Below, one piece after another: positions 9,074 to 18,060 of a stretch of 64,000 nucleotides of DNA. How positions within the stretch are numbered: position 1 is the first letter of the stretch; each line of letters opens with the position of its first letter. The DNA comes from Marinomonas sp. SBI8L. GTDB taxonomy: Bacteria; Pseudomonadota; Gammaproteobacteria; Pseudomonadales; Marinomonadaceae. The DNA is taken from positions 1-64,000 of the forward strand of contig NZ_JSEO01000011.1 in NCBI RefSeq assembly GCF_001624705.1. The letters run 5' to 3'. A program made the position numbers and the translations under genes. Under the pieces are notes generated by a model. That model saw nothing but the letters and a program-made list of their open reading frames with translations. It did no database searches and was not told the DNA's origin.

Positions 9074-10378
9074 TTAACTCTTTTCTATTAAGCAATAGTA
9101 GAAACCGTCATGGCTATTTTGTTTTGGGAATAATTGGATACCGTGACTCACCTTTTTACCCCAAGGTACATCAAGCATGATTTCTTTAGCGTTTTGAGTC
9201 TTGCTTAAGAAGCTCGCCATTTGTTGTTCATTCTCTTCAGGCATAAGTGAACAAGTGGCGTAAAGCATTCTTCCACCGGGTTTTAGTGTTAACCAAATTT
9301 GCTCAATTAACTGTTTTTGAATAGTGACGAGTTCATCAATATCAGCAGGCTTACGATTAATTTTAATGTCTGGATTACGACGAATCACACCTGTGGCAGA
9401 ACAAGGAACATCTAATAAAATTTTATCGAATTCGACTTTGTCCCACCAAGCGTTGAGATCCCCTGAATCAGCACAAATTAATTCTGCATTAAAATTGAGC
9501 CTTTCTAAGTTCTCTTCTATTTTTGCCAAGCGCCATGATTCTAATTCAATGGCAGTCAGATGAATGTCCGCACTTTCTAGTAAATGGCCAGTTTTACCCC
9601 CCGGAGCAGCACAGGCATCGAGTACTTTATCTCCTTGTTTTGGCGCCAAAATAAAGGCACTAAGTTGAGCCGCCTCATCCTGCACACTCATGTCACCATC
9701 AAAAAAACCGGGTAATGACTGTACAGATACGGCTTGATTCAAATAGATAGCTGACTCAGAAAACTCACCTTTCTCACTTTCTATACCCTGTTGAGATAAT
9801 TTTTCCATTTGTGTTTCACGTGAAACACGAGACAAATTAACTCTTAGGCACATAGGTGGGCGAGCGTTATTTGCTGCGACAATTTGCTCAAAGTCGTTAG
9901 CCCAATGTTTATTGAAACGCTTTAAAATCCATTTAGGGTGAGCGTGAGCAACCGAAGGCATCTCTTTCAGGATGGCTTTAATATCATCTGCTTCTCTTAA
10001 GTAGCGTCTTAAAATGGCGTTAACTAATTTACCTGCCCAAGGTTTGCCAATTAGCTTAGCACTTTCGACAGCTTCATTTACGGCTGCATGTTCTGGTGTA
10101 TCCATATAATCTATCTGATACAAGGCAACTAAAATGGCAGCATATACATCGTAATCCTTTTCTTGGAAAGGCTTATCTAACATGTGTAAAGCAAAGCTAT
10201 TCAACTTTGGATAATGGCGACTTACCCCAAAACAAATCTCTTTTAATTGTGGGATATGCTCAGCTTTAACATCAGCTTGTTTGCGAGCTAATTGGGTGCT
10301 CAAAGAGCCCTTGTTGAGAAGGATACTTTCAAGTATTCGAATGGCAACAAGTCTGACACTGCTAACTTTCTCGTTCAT
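9074..10378 (-). CDS. rsmB: 16S rRNA (cytosine-967-C5)-methyltransferase RsmB
   Basis: About 434 residues with an N-terminal NusB-like RNA-binding domain (roughly 1-140) and a C-terminal SAM-dependent methyltransferase. Motif I is DACAAPGGKT. The two catalytic cysteines lie in PCSATG (near 326) and TCSLMP (near 376). It methylates C967 of 16S rRNA. A GTG at 10387 would add three residues; the ATG at 10378 sits 8 bases after GGTAAG and is preferred. It follows fmt in the usual order. The coding sequence contains a perfect parS site read as VSRET (around residue 190). Confidence 0.94.
   Translation of the reverse strand: MNEKVSSVRLVAIRILESILLNKGSLSTQLARKQADVKAEHIPQLKEICFGVSRHYPKLNSFALHMLDKPFQEKDYDVYAAILVALYQIDYMDTPEHAAVNEAVESAKLIGKPWAGKLVNAILRRYLREADDIKAILKEMPSVAHAHPKWILKRFNKHWANDFEQIVAANNARPPMCLRVNLSRVSRETQMEKLSQQGIESEKGEFSESAIYLNQAVSVQSLPGFFDGDMSVQDEAAQLSAFILAPKQGDKVLDACAAPGGKTGHLLESADIHLTAIELESWRLAKIEENLERLNFNAELICADSGDLNAWWDKVEFDKILLDVPCSATGVIRRNPDIKINRKPADIDELVTIQKQLIEQIWLTLKPGGRMLYATCSLMPEENEQQMASFLSKTQNAKEIMLDVPWGKKVSHGIQLFPKQNSHDGFYYCLIEKS
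9812..9827. promoter_or_regulatory. parS: parS site 1 (ParB-binding centromere), inside rsmB
   Basis: TGTTTCACGTGAAACA, a perfect 16-bp palindrome identical to the chromosomal parS consensus; the symmetry extends to 18 bp (9811-9828). ParB loads here to organise origin segregation. A second identical site is 3.55 kb away in dprA. Confidence 0.9.
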
Positions 10379-10446
10379 AATTTTCACTTACCAGTTAATT
10401 ATTTAGCCTAGTTGTCCTATTACCTACTACTAGGCTAGACAAAAAA

Positions 10447-11424
10447 TTAGCCCCCTATTTGACTGCCAACAGTAAAGGCTTTTTTAAACTTCCCGTTTAA
10501 TGCATCTCGAATAGCAAGTCGTTTGCCCCCTGAAAACTGCACCATTTGTAAGGCAATTGATCCTTCTTGAGCGGCAACGATAACACTGTCCTTATTTATC
10601 TCTATCACAGTGCCTGGCTCAGATGAGTTCACTTCTAAGCTATGAAGGCTTGCCTGATGTATCTTGATATTACCTTTTTCAGTTTCAAGATAACTTCCAG
10701 GCCAAGGTGATAAACCTCTAATTTTACGCGCTAGATCTGCTGCTGGTGTGTGCCAATCAATCAGACCTTCTTGCTTAGTTAACTTGCTTGCATAGTTAGC
10801 GAGTGCATCATCTTGTTTCTCAGCTTGATGCTTGCCTTCTTTAATTTGTCCAAGTGTTTCAACCAAGAGTGAACCACCTAAAGGGGCTAGCCTGTCATGT
10901 AGATCAGCTGAGGTGTCGTCATCAAGAATGTCACAGCTGACTTTACTCAGCATATTACCTGTATCTAATCCCACATCCATTTGCATTATGGTGATGCCGG
11001 TTTCCTTATCCCCTTCAATTAGAGATCTATGGATAGGTGCAGCACCACGCCATCTAGGTAACAGAGACGCATGTACATTGATGCAGCCAAGCTTAGGAGT
11101 ATCTAATACAGTTTTTGGAAGAATCAAACCATAGGCTGCTACAACCATGATATCTGCATCAAGGTTAGCAAGTACTTGCCTATCTTCTTCAAGTTTAAAG
11201 TTAAGCGGCTGATACACAGGAATCTCATGTTCTAAAGCTAATTGCTTAACTGGGCTAGCAACGAGTTTTTGCCCTCTTCCTGCTGGCCTATCTGGCTGAC
11301 TATAAACAGCGATGACTTGATGATTTTCATTGTTAGATGAATCGATCAAGGCTTTGAGGCTGGCAGCAGCAAACTCAGGTGTACCTGCGAATACAATTTT
11401 TAATGGCGTTTTTTCTTGAGGCAT
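10447..11424 (-). CDS. fmt: Methionyl-tRNA formyltransferase
   Basis: 325 residues. It formylates initiator Met-tRNA using 10-formyl-tetrahydrofolate. The N-terminal Rossmann domain begins IVFAGTPEFAA, and the catalytic/folate signature HASLLPRWRGAAPI lies near residue 110-125. The C-terminal OB-like domain includes LSPWPGSYLE. Length is typical. It lies between def and rsmB on the same strand; fmt and def are functional partners, adding and removing the formyl group. The start MPQEKTPLKIVF is supported by homolog length rather than by a strong ribosome site. Confidence 0.96.
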   Translation of the reverse strand: MPQEKTPLKIVFAGTPEFAAASLKALIDSSNNENHQVIAVYSQPDRPAGRGQKLVASPVKQLALEHEIPVYQPLNFKLEEDRQVLANLDADIMVVAAYGLILPKTVLDTPKLGCINVHASLLPRWRGAAPIHRSLIEGDKETGITIMQMDVGLDTGNMLSKVSCDILDDDTSADLHDRLAPLGGSLLVETLGQIKEGKHQAEKQDDALANYASKLTKQEGLIDWHTPAADLARKIRGLSPWPGSYLETEKGNIKIHQASLHSLEVNSSEPGTVIEINKDSVIVAAQEGSIALQMVQFSGGKRLAIRDALNGKFKKAFTVGSQIGG

Positions 11425-11443
11425 ATTTTTGCTCTTTCAATAA

Positions 11444-11465
11444 AAATCAGGCCGTAGCCTGATTT
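11444..11465 (-). terminator. Hairpin between def and fmt, possible attenuator
   Basis: A perfect 9-bp stem (AAATCAGGC / GCCTGATTT) with a 4-base loop. In the leftward direction it is followed by a short T-rich run. It lies about 20 bases upstream of fmt in the 116-bp def-fmt gap, so it could partly end the def transcript. Confidence 0.5.
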
Positions 11466-11540
11466 AAAAATGGGGGTATCGACTAGCTGCTGATTTACCG
11501 AATAAAGAGACGGTGAGCTAAATCGAATAAAAGCTTTGTC

Positions 11541-12050
11541 TTAAGCACGCATGCGTTTTTGGTTTTTCACCAGTTTCGTTTTAATGCGGTTGCGCTTAAG
11601 TGGTGACAGATAATCCACCATAAGTTTTCCGTCTAGGTGATCTATCTCATGCTGTACACATACAGCAAGTAACCCAGTTACCTTCTTTTCAAACTCTTTG
11701 CCATGACGATCAAGGGCAATGACTTTTACTCTTGCTGCACGATAAATATGCTCATAAAAACCAGGTACAGATAGGCAACCCTCTTGCTCTTCATTTGGTG
11801 CATCATCTAGCACTTCAAATCTAGGGTTGATAAAAACCATAGGGTCATTTTTTTCTTCTGAAAAATCCATTACAACCACACGTTGATGAAAATCAACTTG
11901 GGTTGCAGCAAGACCTAAACCGTTTTGATCGTACATAGTCTCAAGCATGTCATCTATTTTGACTTGCAAGGCATCGTTAAAATCAGTCACAGGCTTGGCT
12001 ACAGTTCGTAGACGTGGATCAGGATATTCGAGAACAGGTAGAACAGCCAT
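11541..12050 (-). CDS. def: Peptide deformylase
   Basis: 169 residues. A metal-dependent enzyme that removes the formyl group from nascent proteins. The three family motifs are intact: [16 protein letters not shown] (metal-binding Cys) and HEIDHLDG (two metal-binding His and the catalytic Glu). Length matches E. coli Def (169). It is first in the leftward def-fmt-rsmB series and divergent from dprA across about 250 bases, which should hold both promoters. Pseudomonas usually has a LysM-domain gene between def and dprA; none is seen here. Confidence 0.97.
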   Translation of the reverse strand: MAVLPVLEYPDPRLRTVAKPVTDFNDALQVKIDDMLETMYDQNGLGLAATQVDFHQRVVVMDFSEEKNDPMVFINPRFEVLDDAPNEEQEGCLSVPGFYEHIYRAARVKVIALDRHGKEFEKKVTGLLAVCVQHEIDHLDGKLMVDYLSPLKRNRIKTKLVKNQKRMRA

Positions 12051-12297
12051 TTTAAATTACCGTATAAATTAGTTAGTTTTCATTTCCAACATATTGAATA
12101 GCGCTTGAGTCTTAAGTAAATCTATAGCAAAAGCATGATTCAAATACATAGGAGATAGATCAAAATATATTCTTATTATTGTACCGTATGTGAATTAATA
12201 GAGTAGTGTTTTACACCCTATATCGAATAATTATTAATGATAAAGCCCATTAGTTCACCTCTCCCATAAGAGTAAATAGACGCAAGGAATGCGCTAA

Positions 12298-13635
12298 ATG
12301 GAAAATACACAGGAACCAGTATTATCAGGGGTCACTTGTTTATCGAAGCAAGACTGGCTCACACTAAGTTTTATTAAAGGTGTTGGGCCAGCCAGATTAG
12401 ATAGGCTTTTTACTTACCTTATCTCTTTTGAACAAGAGGTAAGTCGGTTAAGTCATAATTACTCGGCGAAAAGATTAGTGAGTTATGAGCTGCTCATTCA
12501 ACTAAAGTGGCCAAGTGAAACCGCCAATAAAGCTATTACATATCTCGCTCATGGTTGGTTAGACGATGAAACAAAAGCTCAGCTTAATCTAACTTTAGAT
12601 TGGCTGGATCAAAGCCCTCTTCATCACTTGGTATTTCGTGGAGAAGATGCTTACCCTAGTAGTTTAAATGAAATACCAGTGGCACCACTCTTTCTATATA
12701 TCAAAGGTGACCTCACTGCATTAGCTCTTCCTCGCTTAGCAATTGTTGGTGCCAGAAAAGCGACTGCCTATGGTTTAGATACCGCGTTTAATCTGGCTCA
12801 ATCTTTAGCAGAACAAAGGGTTAGCATTGTTAGTGGTGGTGCAATAGGGATTGATACGTCAGCTCATCAAGGCGCACTGAGTATCCAAGGGAGTAGTATT
12901 GCTGTTATGGGAGCCGGTTTACTCAACCTTTACCCTAAACATAATACCTCGCTTTTTCATTCTATTATTGATCATGAAGGCTGCTTGTTAAGTGAATACC
13001 CTCTTAAAACTAACGTTCAGGCGAGGCTCTTCCCTGCTCGTAATCGCATCATAAGTGGTTTGAGTTTAGGAGTGATAGTGGTGGAAGCAAGCTTTAAAAG
13101 CGGTTCACTCATCAGCGCTAATTACGCCTTAGAGCATGATAGAGAAGTATTTGCTGTGCCTGGTCGAATTATCGATCCTGCATCAGCTGCCTGTTTAGAT
13201 CTTATCAAACAAGGTGCTAAGTTAATTACCTGCGCTGAGGATGTATTAACTGAGTTTCCTATTCTCAAATGTGAGCCCCAGTTGCTTGCTCAAAAACAAG
13301 ATGATCTTAATTTTAAGCAAGATAAGAATGTGTACCCTAGGCAAAAAGAGGGTGTGAAATCTCATGTTTCACGTGAAACACGGATAGAAAAACAAGTTAT
13401 TCCCTCCTCTATTTGTGTTGAATCACTGCCAGAAAAAGCTCAACTTCTTTTAAATGATATAGATGATTGTCTGGTTCAAAAGGGTATGAAGAATGAATTC
13501 GAACTAGATCAACTAGTAAGCTTAAGCGGTTTTACCATTGATGAAGTTATGCAAATTTGTATGGAATTAGAGCTAGCAGAAATACTCGACCCACTCATTA
13601 CTGGATACGCTCGGCGGCTCGAATCTAGTCGTTAG
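12298..13635 (+). CDS. dprA: DNA-processing protein DprA/Smf
   Basis: 445 residues, longer than E. coli Smf (about 374). An N-terminal SAM/HhH-like region (LSFIKGVGPARLDRL) is followed by the Rossmann-like core: AIVGARKATAYG, SGGAIGIDTSAHQGAL, FPARNRIISGLS and EVFAVPGRI. A linker of about 60 residues leads to a C-terminal winged-helix domain. DprA binds single-stranded DNA and loads RecA during natural transformation. The linker carries a second perfect parS site, again read as VSRET. No other competence gene is in the window. Confidence 0.94.
   Translation: MENTQEPVLSGVTCLSKQDWLTLSFIKGVGPARLDRLFTYLISFEQEVSRLSHNYSAKRLVSYELLIQLKWPSETANKAITYLAHGWLDDETKAQLNLTLDWLDQSPLHHLVFRGEDAYPSSLNEIPVAPLFLYIKGDLTALALPRLAIVGARKATAYGLDTAFNLAQSLAEQRVSIVSGGAIGIDTSAHQGALSIQGSSIAVMGAGLLNLYPKHNTSLFHSIIDHEGCLLSEYPLKTNVQARLFPARNRIISGLSLGVIVVEASFKSGSLISANYALEHDREVFAVPGRIIDPASAACLDLIKQGAKLITCAEDVLTEFPILKCEPQLLAQKQDDLNFKQDKNVYPRQKEGVKSHVSRETRIEKQVIPSSICVESLPEKAQLLLNDIDDCLVQKGMKNEFELDQLVSLSGFTIDEVMQICMELELAEILDPLITGYARRLESSR
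13365..13380. promoter_or_regulatory. parS: parS site 2 (ParB-binding centromere), inside dprA
   Basis: TGTTTCACGTGAAACA, identical to the site in rsmB. It falls in the low-complexity linker between the DprA core and its C-terminal domain, where the protein tolerates extra residues. Confidence 0.9.
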
Positions 13636-13826
13636 TTGTTTTTATTCATCTCGCTAAAGCTTTTTTTCTTCTATTTTGTGCTTTTAAAGCCATTAATGTA
13701 TTTGAAGTTACAGTTTCTAAAAGGCCAGGTTGAAAACGAAATGGTGAGGCTTTGAGCTGAGGCAGAGAAATAACGAAAGACACTATTATTTGCTAAGGGA
13801 ATAATAAGGGAATAAAACGAAAGAAC

Positions 13827-13856
13827 AAAAAAACGGCTTATTGTTTTAAGCCGTTT
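13827..13856 (-). terminator. Intrinsic terminator of hslR
   Basis: Stem AAACGGCTTA / TAAGCCGTTT with a 6-base loop, followed in the leftward direction by a run of T. It lies about 50 bases after the hslR stop. Confidence 0.85.
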
Positions 13857-13905
13857 AATTGTTTTAAGCTGTTTAGCGGCTGAGGTTTACTAATAAGTTA
13901 AAAAG

Positions 13906-14322
13906 TTAGTGACCGCCAAAGATGTCATTTTTAAGCTGCTTAATATCGCGACGTTCTTTCTTATTGGGTTTATGATCTGCCATGATACGACCCCCTAGTG
14001 ATTTATGTTCTAAGGCACGACGTTCACGCTTCTCTATCGATTCTTCCGTTTCTTCGTATAAAAGCCTTGCTTCAGGTGCGCCTCGGCGCTGCTCACTGAT
14101 AGCTTTGATGATGAGGGTCTTTTCATCCCAACCTAATCTTAAAGTAATCGTCGCCCCAACTTCGACATTGCGACTCGCTTTACCTTTACTGCCATTGTAA
14201 GAAACCTTGCCACCGTCAATTGCATCTTTACAAATAGAGCGTGTTTTGTAAAAGCGTGCGGCCCAAAGCCATTTATCTAGTCGAACTGCTTGTGATTTTG
14301 GTTGTTTTTCTGGTTTACTCAT
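13906..14322 (-). CDS. hslR: Ribosome-associated heat-shock protein Hsp15
   Basis: About 138 residues. An S4 RNA-binding domain (VRLDKWLWAARFYKTRS... GKVSYNG, near residues 13-55) is followed by a basic C-terminal tail. Hsp15 binds free 50S subunits carrying a nascent chain, to rescue stalled ribosomes after heat shock. A GTG at 14337 would add five residues; I use the ATG at 14322 because it starts MSKPEK next to the S4 domain, though neither start has a clear ribosome site. Its usual E. coli partner hslO is not adjacent. It is divergent from cysQ. Confidence 0.9.
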   Translation of the reverse strand: MSKPEKQPKSQAVRLDKWLWAARFYKTRSICKDAIDGGKVSYNGSKGKASRNVEVGATITLRLGWDEKTLIIKAISEQRRGAPEARLLYEETEESIEKRERRALEHKSLGGRIMADHKPNKKERRDIKQLKNDIFGGH

Positions 14323-14494
14323 ACAATGATTATTCACTTTAAATTAGGTTGATAACAGTTAGCTTAGCTTTACTGTTAGATGTCTAACATTGACCACATA
14401 ATCTAATTTACCCTCAGCGTTAATGTTTAAGCTGTTAATGTTTAAACAAGGTTTAGCCAAACGCTTTTGATGTGAGAGATACTTTGAGGCCTTT

Positions 14495-15346
14495 ATGCAG
14501 GATGTAATTAGCCACCCGTTTTATCTAGCGTTACAAGAAATTATACATGATGCAGCGGATGCCATTATGGAAATTTATCAACGCTCAGATTTTGGCATAG
14601 TTCAAAAGGCAGATGATAGTCCAGTGACGGCTGCAGACTTAGCCGCACACAATATTATTGTGGCTGGATTAAATAAGCTGACACCTAACATTCCTGTGTT
14701 ATCAGAAGAGAATGTCATCCCCTATCAAGAACGTAAAGACTGGCCTTTATTATGGGTGGTTGATCCGCTAGATGGCACCAAGGAGTTTATTAAGCGTAAT
14801 GGTGAATTTAGCATTAATATTGCCTTGGTCGAAAATCATAAAAGCATCTTGGGTATGGTTTACTTACCCGTCACTCAAGAAGGTTATTTCGGTGTCACAG
14901 GTGACTGGCAAGACATGGAAAAAATGGCTGTTAAATGGACTGAAGATGATACCCAAGTGTTGCAAATCCGTGTGCCTAAAACACCGCTTATTGCGATGAC
15001 AAGTCGCAGTCATGGCCCTAACCTGCCAGACTCATTGCGAGAAATTCTATTAGAAGAGTTTGACCATATCGAAGAAATTGCAAAAGGCAGTTCGATTAAA
15101 GCTTGTCGCATCGCTGAAGGAGAAGCCGACCTACACCTGCGTAGAGGGCCAACTTGTGAATGGGATACTGCAGCATCTCAAGCTGTGGTTGAAGCCGCTG
15201 GGGGCGTTCTCATGAGCTTTAACGGTGAACCTTTTAGGTATAACGCCAGAGAGTCTTTACTGAATGGTCATTTTTTAGTGACAGGGTCTGAGCTTATGCC
15301 AGTGATCTTGAACTGGTATTTAGAACAAAACTTATCCGAAGATTAG
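14495..15346 (+). CDS. cysQ: 3'(2'),5'-bisphosphate nucleotidase CysQ
   Basis: 283 residues of the inositol-monophosphatase superfamily. It hydrolyses PAP (and PAPS) made during sulfate assimilation. The metal-binding motifs are SEEN, then DPLDGTKEF near residue 90 and CEWDTAASQ in the C-terminal half. A GAGG ribosome site lies just before the ATG. Length is slightly above E. coli CysQ (246), with an acidic tail. Monocistronic in appearance; the 3' flank has only weak hairpins. Confidence 0.92.
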   Translation: MQDVISHPFYLALQEIIHDAADAIMEIYQRSDFGIVQKADDSPVTAADLAAHNIIVAGLNKLTPNIPVLSEENVIPYQERKDWPLLWVVDPLDGTKEFIKRNGEFSINIALVENHKSILGMVYLPVTQEGYFGVTGDWQDMEKMAVKWTEDDTQVLQIRVPKTPLIAMTSRSHGPNLPDSLREILLEEFDHIEEIAKGSSIKACRIAEGEADLHLRRGPTCEWDTAASQAVVEAAGGVLMSFNGEPFRYNARESLLNGHFLVTGSELMPVILNWYLEQNLSED

Positions 15347-15448
15347 CTTCCCTTTAAAACTAAGTTTAAAGCCGTAAAAATAACGGCCTTAAACCTTGCT
15401 TTAAAATAGAGCAAAAAAATATCAAATACGAGTGCTTCAAGCATAAAA

Positions 15449-15482
15449 AGTAAGTGACTATTTACTTATATAGTCACTTACT
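15449..15482. other. 13-bp perfect hairpin between convergent cysQ and lpd
   Basis: Arms AGTAAGTGACTAT and ATAGTCACTTACT with an 8-base loop. There is no T-run on either side, so it is not a standard intrinsic terminator, though its place between two convergent genes suggests a 3'-end role. Confidence 0.55.
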
Positions 15483-15524
15483 CATATTCAAAATTACTCT
15501 TGTCACACTCTTTTCTTTTACCCT

Positions 15525-16964
15525 TTAGCGTGCAAACAGCGCCGCAGCAGGGTTAGGGAAATCTGTAATACTACCTGTACCAAGCTCTGCCGCTAAGCCA
15601 ACAGACTCATGCAGACTTGGGTGAGCGTGAATCGTTAAAGCAATATCTTCTAGTTCAGCACCATACTCAATGGCTAAGGTTAACTCCCCTAGTAACTCTC
15701 CCGCATGCTCTCCAACTATGCCTGCACCCAAAATCTTCTGAGTGTCAGCATCATAGATTAACTTAGTTTTACCATGCTTTATTTCTGCCGCTATGGCTCT
15801 GGCACTTGCCTTCCAAGGAAAGCTCGCCACTTTAAAATTTAAGCCTTCAGCTTTGGCTTGTATCTCAGTCATGCCTACCCAAGCCACTTCTGGATAAGTG
15901 TAAGCTATGCCAGGAATTGCTTTAGCTTGGAAATAACTCGCCTTACCTGCAATGACCTCAGCTGCAATATGGGCTTGATGACTCGCTTTATGTGCCAGCA
16001 TTGGGCCATAAGTAACATCGCCAATTGCAAAGATATTAGGCAGGTTGGTACGGCATTGATCATCAATTAAGATAAAACCTCTAGCATCAATTTCGACACC
16101 GATTTCTGGAATACCTGCTAATTTACCATTTGGACTACGCCCAACAGCAACTAAAACGGCATCAAAATTGTGGGTTTCAAGTTCGCCTTTGGCATTTTTA
16201 TAATCAACAACCAAGTGCTCAGGTTGGCTTTCTATCTTGGTTACCTGAGTATTGGTTAGAATATTAAAACGGCCTTTGTTAGCTTGCTCAAACACCTTCA
16301 CTAGATCCTTGTCGGCACCAGCCATAATTTGGCTAGACATCTCCGCTACACTGACTTGACTACCTAATGCTTGGTAAACCGTAGCCATTTCCATACCGAT
16401 AATACCGCCACCTAAGATAAGCAAGCGCTCAGGTATTTCTGTAAGGTTCAATGCAGTCGTTGAGTTTAAAATGCGTTTATCTTCATAAGGGATAAAAGGT
16501 AAACGAATATTCTTTGAACCCGTTGCTAAAATAGCCTGTTGGAATGTCACAGTTAATTGACCATCAGTGCCATTTAATAACAAAGTATTAGCACTGGTTA
16601 ATTGCCCTTCACCTTGCAGTACTGTGATCTTACGTTGCTTAGCCATAAGGCCAAGGTTAGAAGTAAACTTGTTGACCGTATTGGTTTTAAACTCTCTTAC
16701 CTGATCAAGGTTTACCTTGGCTTCCCCTAGCTCTACACCAGAAACACTAGGTTCTTGTGTACTGCGTATTTGACCTGCTACATGCAACAATGCTTTAGAG
16801 GGGACACAACCTACGTTCAAACACACCCCACCAAGAGCCGCATACTTCTCGACTAATACAACATTAAGCCCTAAATCAGCAGCCCTAAAAGCGGCGTTAT
16901 AACCACCAGGGCCTCCCCCTAAAACCAAAACATCATAGTTAGTATCTGGGTTAAAACTTGTCAT
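15525..16964 (-). CDS. lpdA: Dihydrolipoyl dehydrogenase
   Basis: 479 residues. A FAD-dependent disulfide oxidoreductase that reoxidises dihydrolipoamide with NAD+. The FAD motif GGGPGG is near residue 17, the redox-active pair is Cys48/Cys53 in GGVCLNVGCVPSK, the NAD motif is GGGIIGME, and the C-terminal HAHPSLHES supplies the active-site His and Glu. No 2-oxo-acid dehydrogenase E1/E2 genes are adjacent, so this is a stand-alone or second copy. It is divergent from a TetR gene across a 186-bp region with repeated operator-like sequences. Confidence 0.92.
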   Translation of the reverse strand: MTSFNPDTNYDVLVLGGGPGGYNAAFRAADLGLNVVLVEKYAALGGVCLNVGCVPSKALLHVAGQIRSTQEPSVSGVELGEAKVNLDQVREFKTNTVNKFTSNLGLMAKQRKITVLQGEGQLTSANTLLLNGTDGQLTVTFQQAILATGSKNIRLPFIPYEDKRILNSTTALNLTEIPERLLILGGGIIGMEMATVYQALGSQVSVAEMSSQIMAGADKDLVKVFEQANKGRFNILTNTQVTKIESQPEHLVVDYKNAKGELETHNFDAVLVAVGRSPNGKLAGIPEIGVEIDARGFILIDDQCRTNLPNIFAIGDVTYGPMLAHKASHQAHIAAEVIAGKASYFQAKAIPGIAYTYPEVAWVGMTEIQAKAEGLNFKVASFPWKASARAIAAEIKHGKTKLIYDADTQKILGAGIVGEHAGELLGELTLAIEYGAELEDIALTIHAHPSLHESVGLAAELGTGSITDFPNPAAALFAR

Positions 16965-16999
16965 AACACCGCCTTTAAATTGCTAAAATTATGTTTTTC

Positions 17000-17083
17000 G
17001 ATAGGTTTACCTATCAGTAGATAGATGAAATATAACTTGTATACTCAAATGGAGTCAATAAAATATCTATCAGTAGGTAGATA
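17000..17083. promoter_or_regulatory. Two 20-bp TetR-type operators between lpdA and tetR
   Basis: TACCTATCAGTAGATAGATG (17008-17027) and TATCTATCAGTAGGTAGATA (17064-17083) share a CTATCAGTAG core, each nearly palindromic, 56 bases apart. The first overlaps a perfect 16-bp palindrome, GATAGGT/ACCTATC (17000-17015). They are the likely binding sites of the adjacent TetR protein controlling both genes. Confidence 0.65.
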
Positions 17084-17150
17084 AAAACTCCAAGAGAATA
17101 GTTAGCGCTCTCCTCTAATAAAATAATCAGCACACGAGTATGAAACTTTT

Positions 17151-17708
17151 ATGAGCAAAACAGAGAAAAAAGACACTAAAAGTCTAATCATGGATTTGGC
17201 AGAAAATGCCATTATTGAGGGAGGCTTTAACGCTTTTAGTTTCCGTGAACTTGCTGCTCAGATTGGCATTAAGAGTGCAAGTGTTCACTATCACTTTCCA
17301 ACCAAGGGAGACCTTACGGTAAGTGTATTGAGACGCTACAAAGATAACTTCGCAAGTGAGCTTCCTTGTGTGGAAACAAGTCATGCTAGTGCTAATCAAT
17401 TGCTCAATGGGTTTATTGATGGTTTTAAAACAAAAATCGTAGATAACCATAATATGAGTATTTGCACCATGCTCACCACAGATGTGCGCCAATTACCTGA
17501 TGAAGTCCGTGAAGAGCTTGCAGACTTTTATCGCATCAAGCTTAACTGGCTAGGTTCTGTCTTCATGTTAGAAACCGGTATGGATGAAAAGCAGGCACAA
17601 ATCAAAGCTTGCCAAATGTTAGCTAGCCTTCATGGGGCTTCAATTTTAGTGCAGGCCACAGGTGATGTGGAAAAATACGAAGATGCGGTTGGTTATTTAA
17701 GGCAATAA
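17151..17708 (+). CDS. TetR/AcrR-family regulator
   Basis: 185 residues. The N-terminal helix-turn-helix runs through FRELAAQIGIKSASVHYHFPTKGDL (about residues 29-53), with the usual YHFPTK recognition helix end, followed by an all-helical ligand domain. It is divergent from lpdA with two matching dyads between them, so local repression of lpdA and itself is the most likely role. The ligand is not evident. Confidence 0.88.
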   Translation: MSKTEKKDTKSLIMDLAENAIIEGGFNAFSFRELAAQIGIKSASVHYHFPTKGDLTVSVLRRYKDNFASELPCVETSHASANQLLNGFIDGFKTKIVDNHNMSICTMLTTDVRQLPDEVREELADFYRIKLNWLGSVFMLETGMDEKQAQIKACQMLASLHGASILVQATGDVEKYEDAVGYLRQ

Positions 17709-17720
17709 AAGGTTTAAAGC

Positions 17721-17753
17721 AAAAAAAGCCCCTTCACTTGATGAGTAAGGGGC
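17721..17753 (-). terminator. Hairpin with leftward T-run; remainder of 17709-18060 empty
   Basis: Stem GCCCCTT / AAGGGGC with a 12-base loop. Read leftward it is followed by seven T, but no leftward gene lies upstream of it; read rightward it follows tetR without a T-run. From 17754 to 18060 I see no gene, only the presumed LysR promoter region. Confidence 0.5.
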
Positions 17754-18060
17754 AGAAACCGGAAGCTATAGGGATAGTTAAATCAGGTTGGGTGGTGCCT
17801 GACTTAAGCTTCCAATATTTGGCTAAAGACATACTAGGTGAGATAACGCCCGGCTTAAATTCAAGAAAACCAACCTAAAGTTAAGGCAGCACAAAACAAT
17901 CCCTCATTCCCCCCTACTTACTTGATCAAGCACACTAGAAGACAATATGCTCAGAAAAAAGAGTCATGATTTAATTCAATAGATAAAGCAAAAGCATGGT
18001 ATTTTAGGTACAGCTAAGGCTAACCTTTTTGCAGAAAAGAGCAGTTACTTCAGAGGCATT

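Noticed and set aside
10832-11134. 100-residue ORF antisense to fmt
   Set aside because: Shadow of the fmt frame, composition typical of an antisense frame.
14419-14445. Tandem GTTAATGTTTAA repeat before cysQ
   Set aside because: Two 12-bp units only; I see no structure or known site, so no function is claimed.
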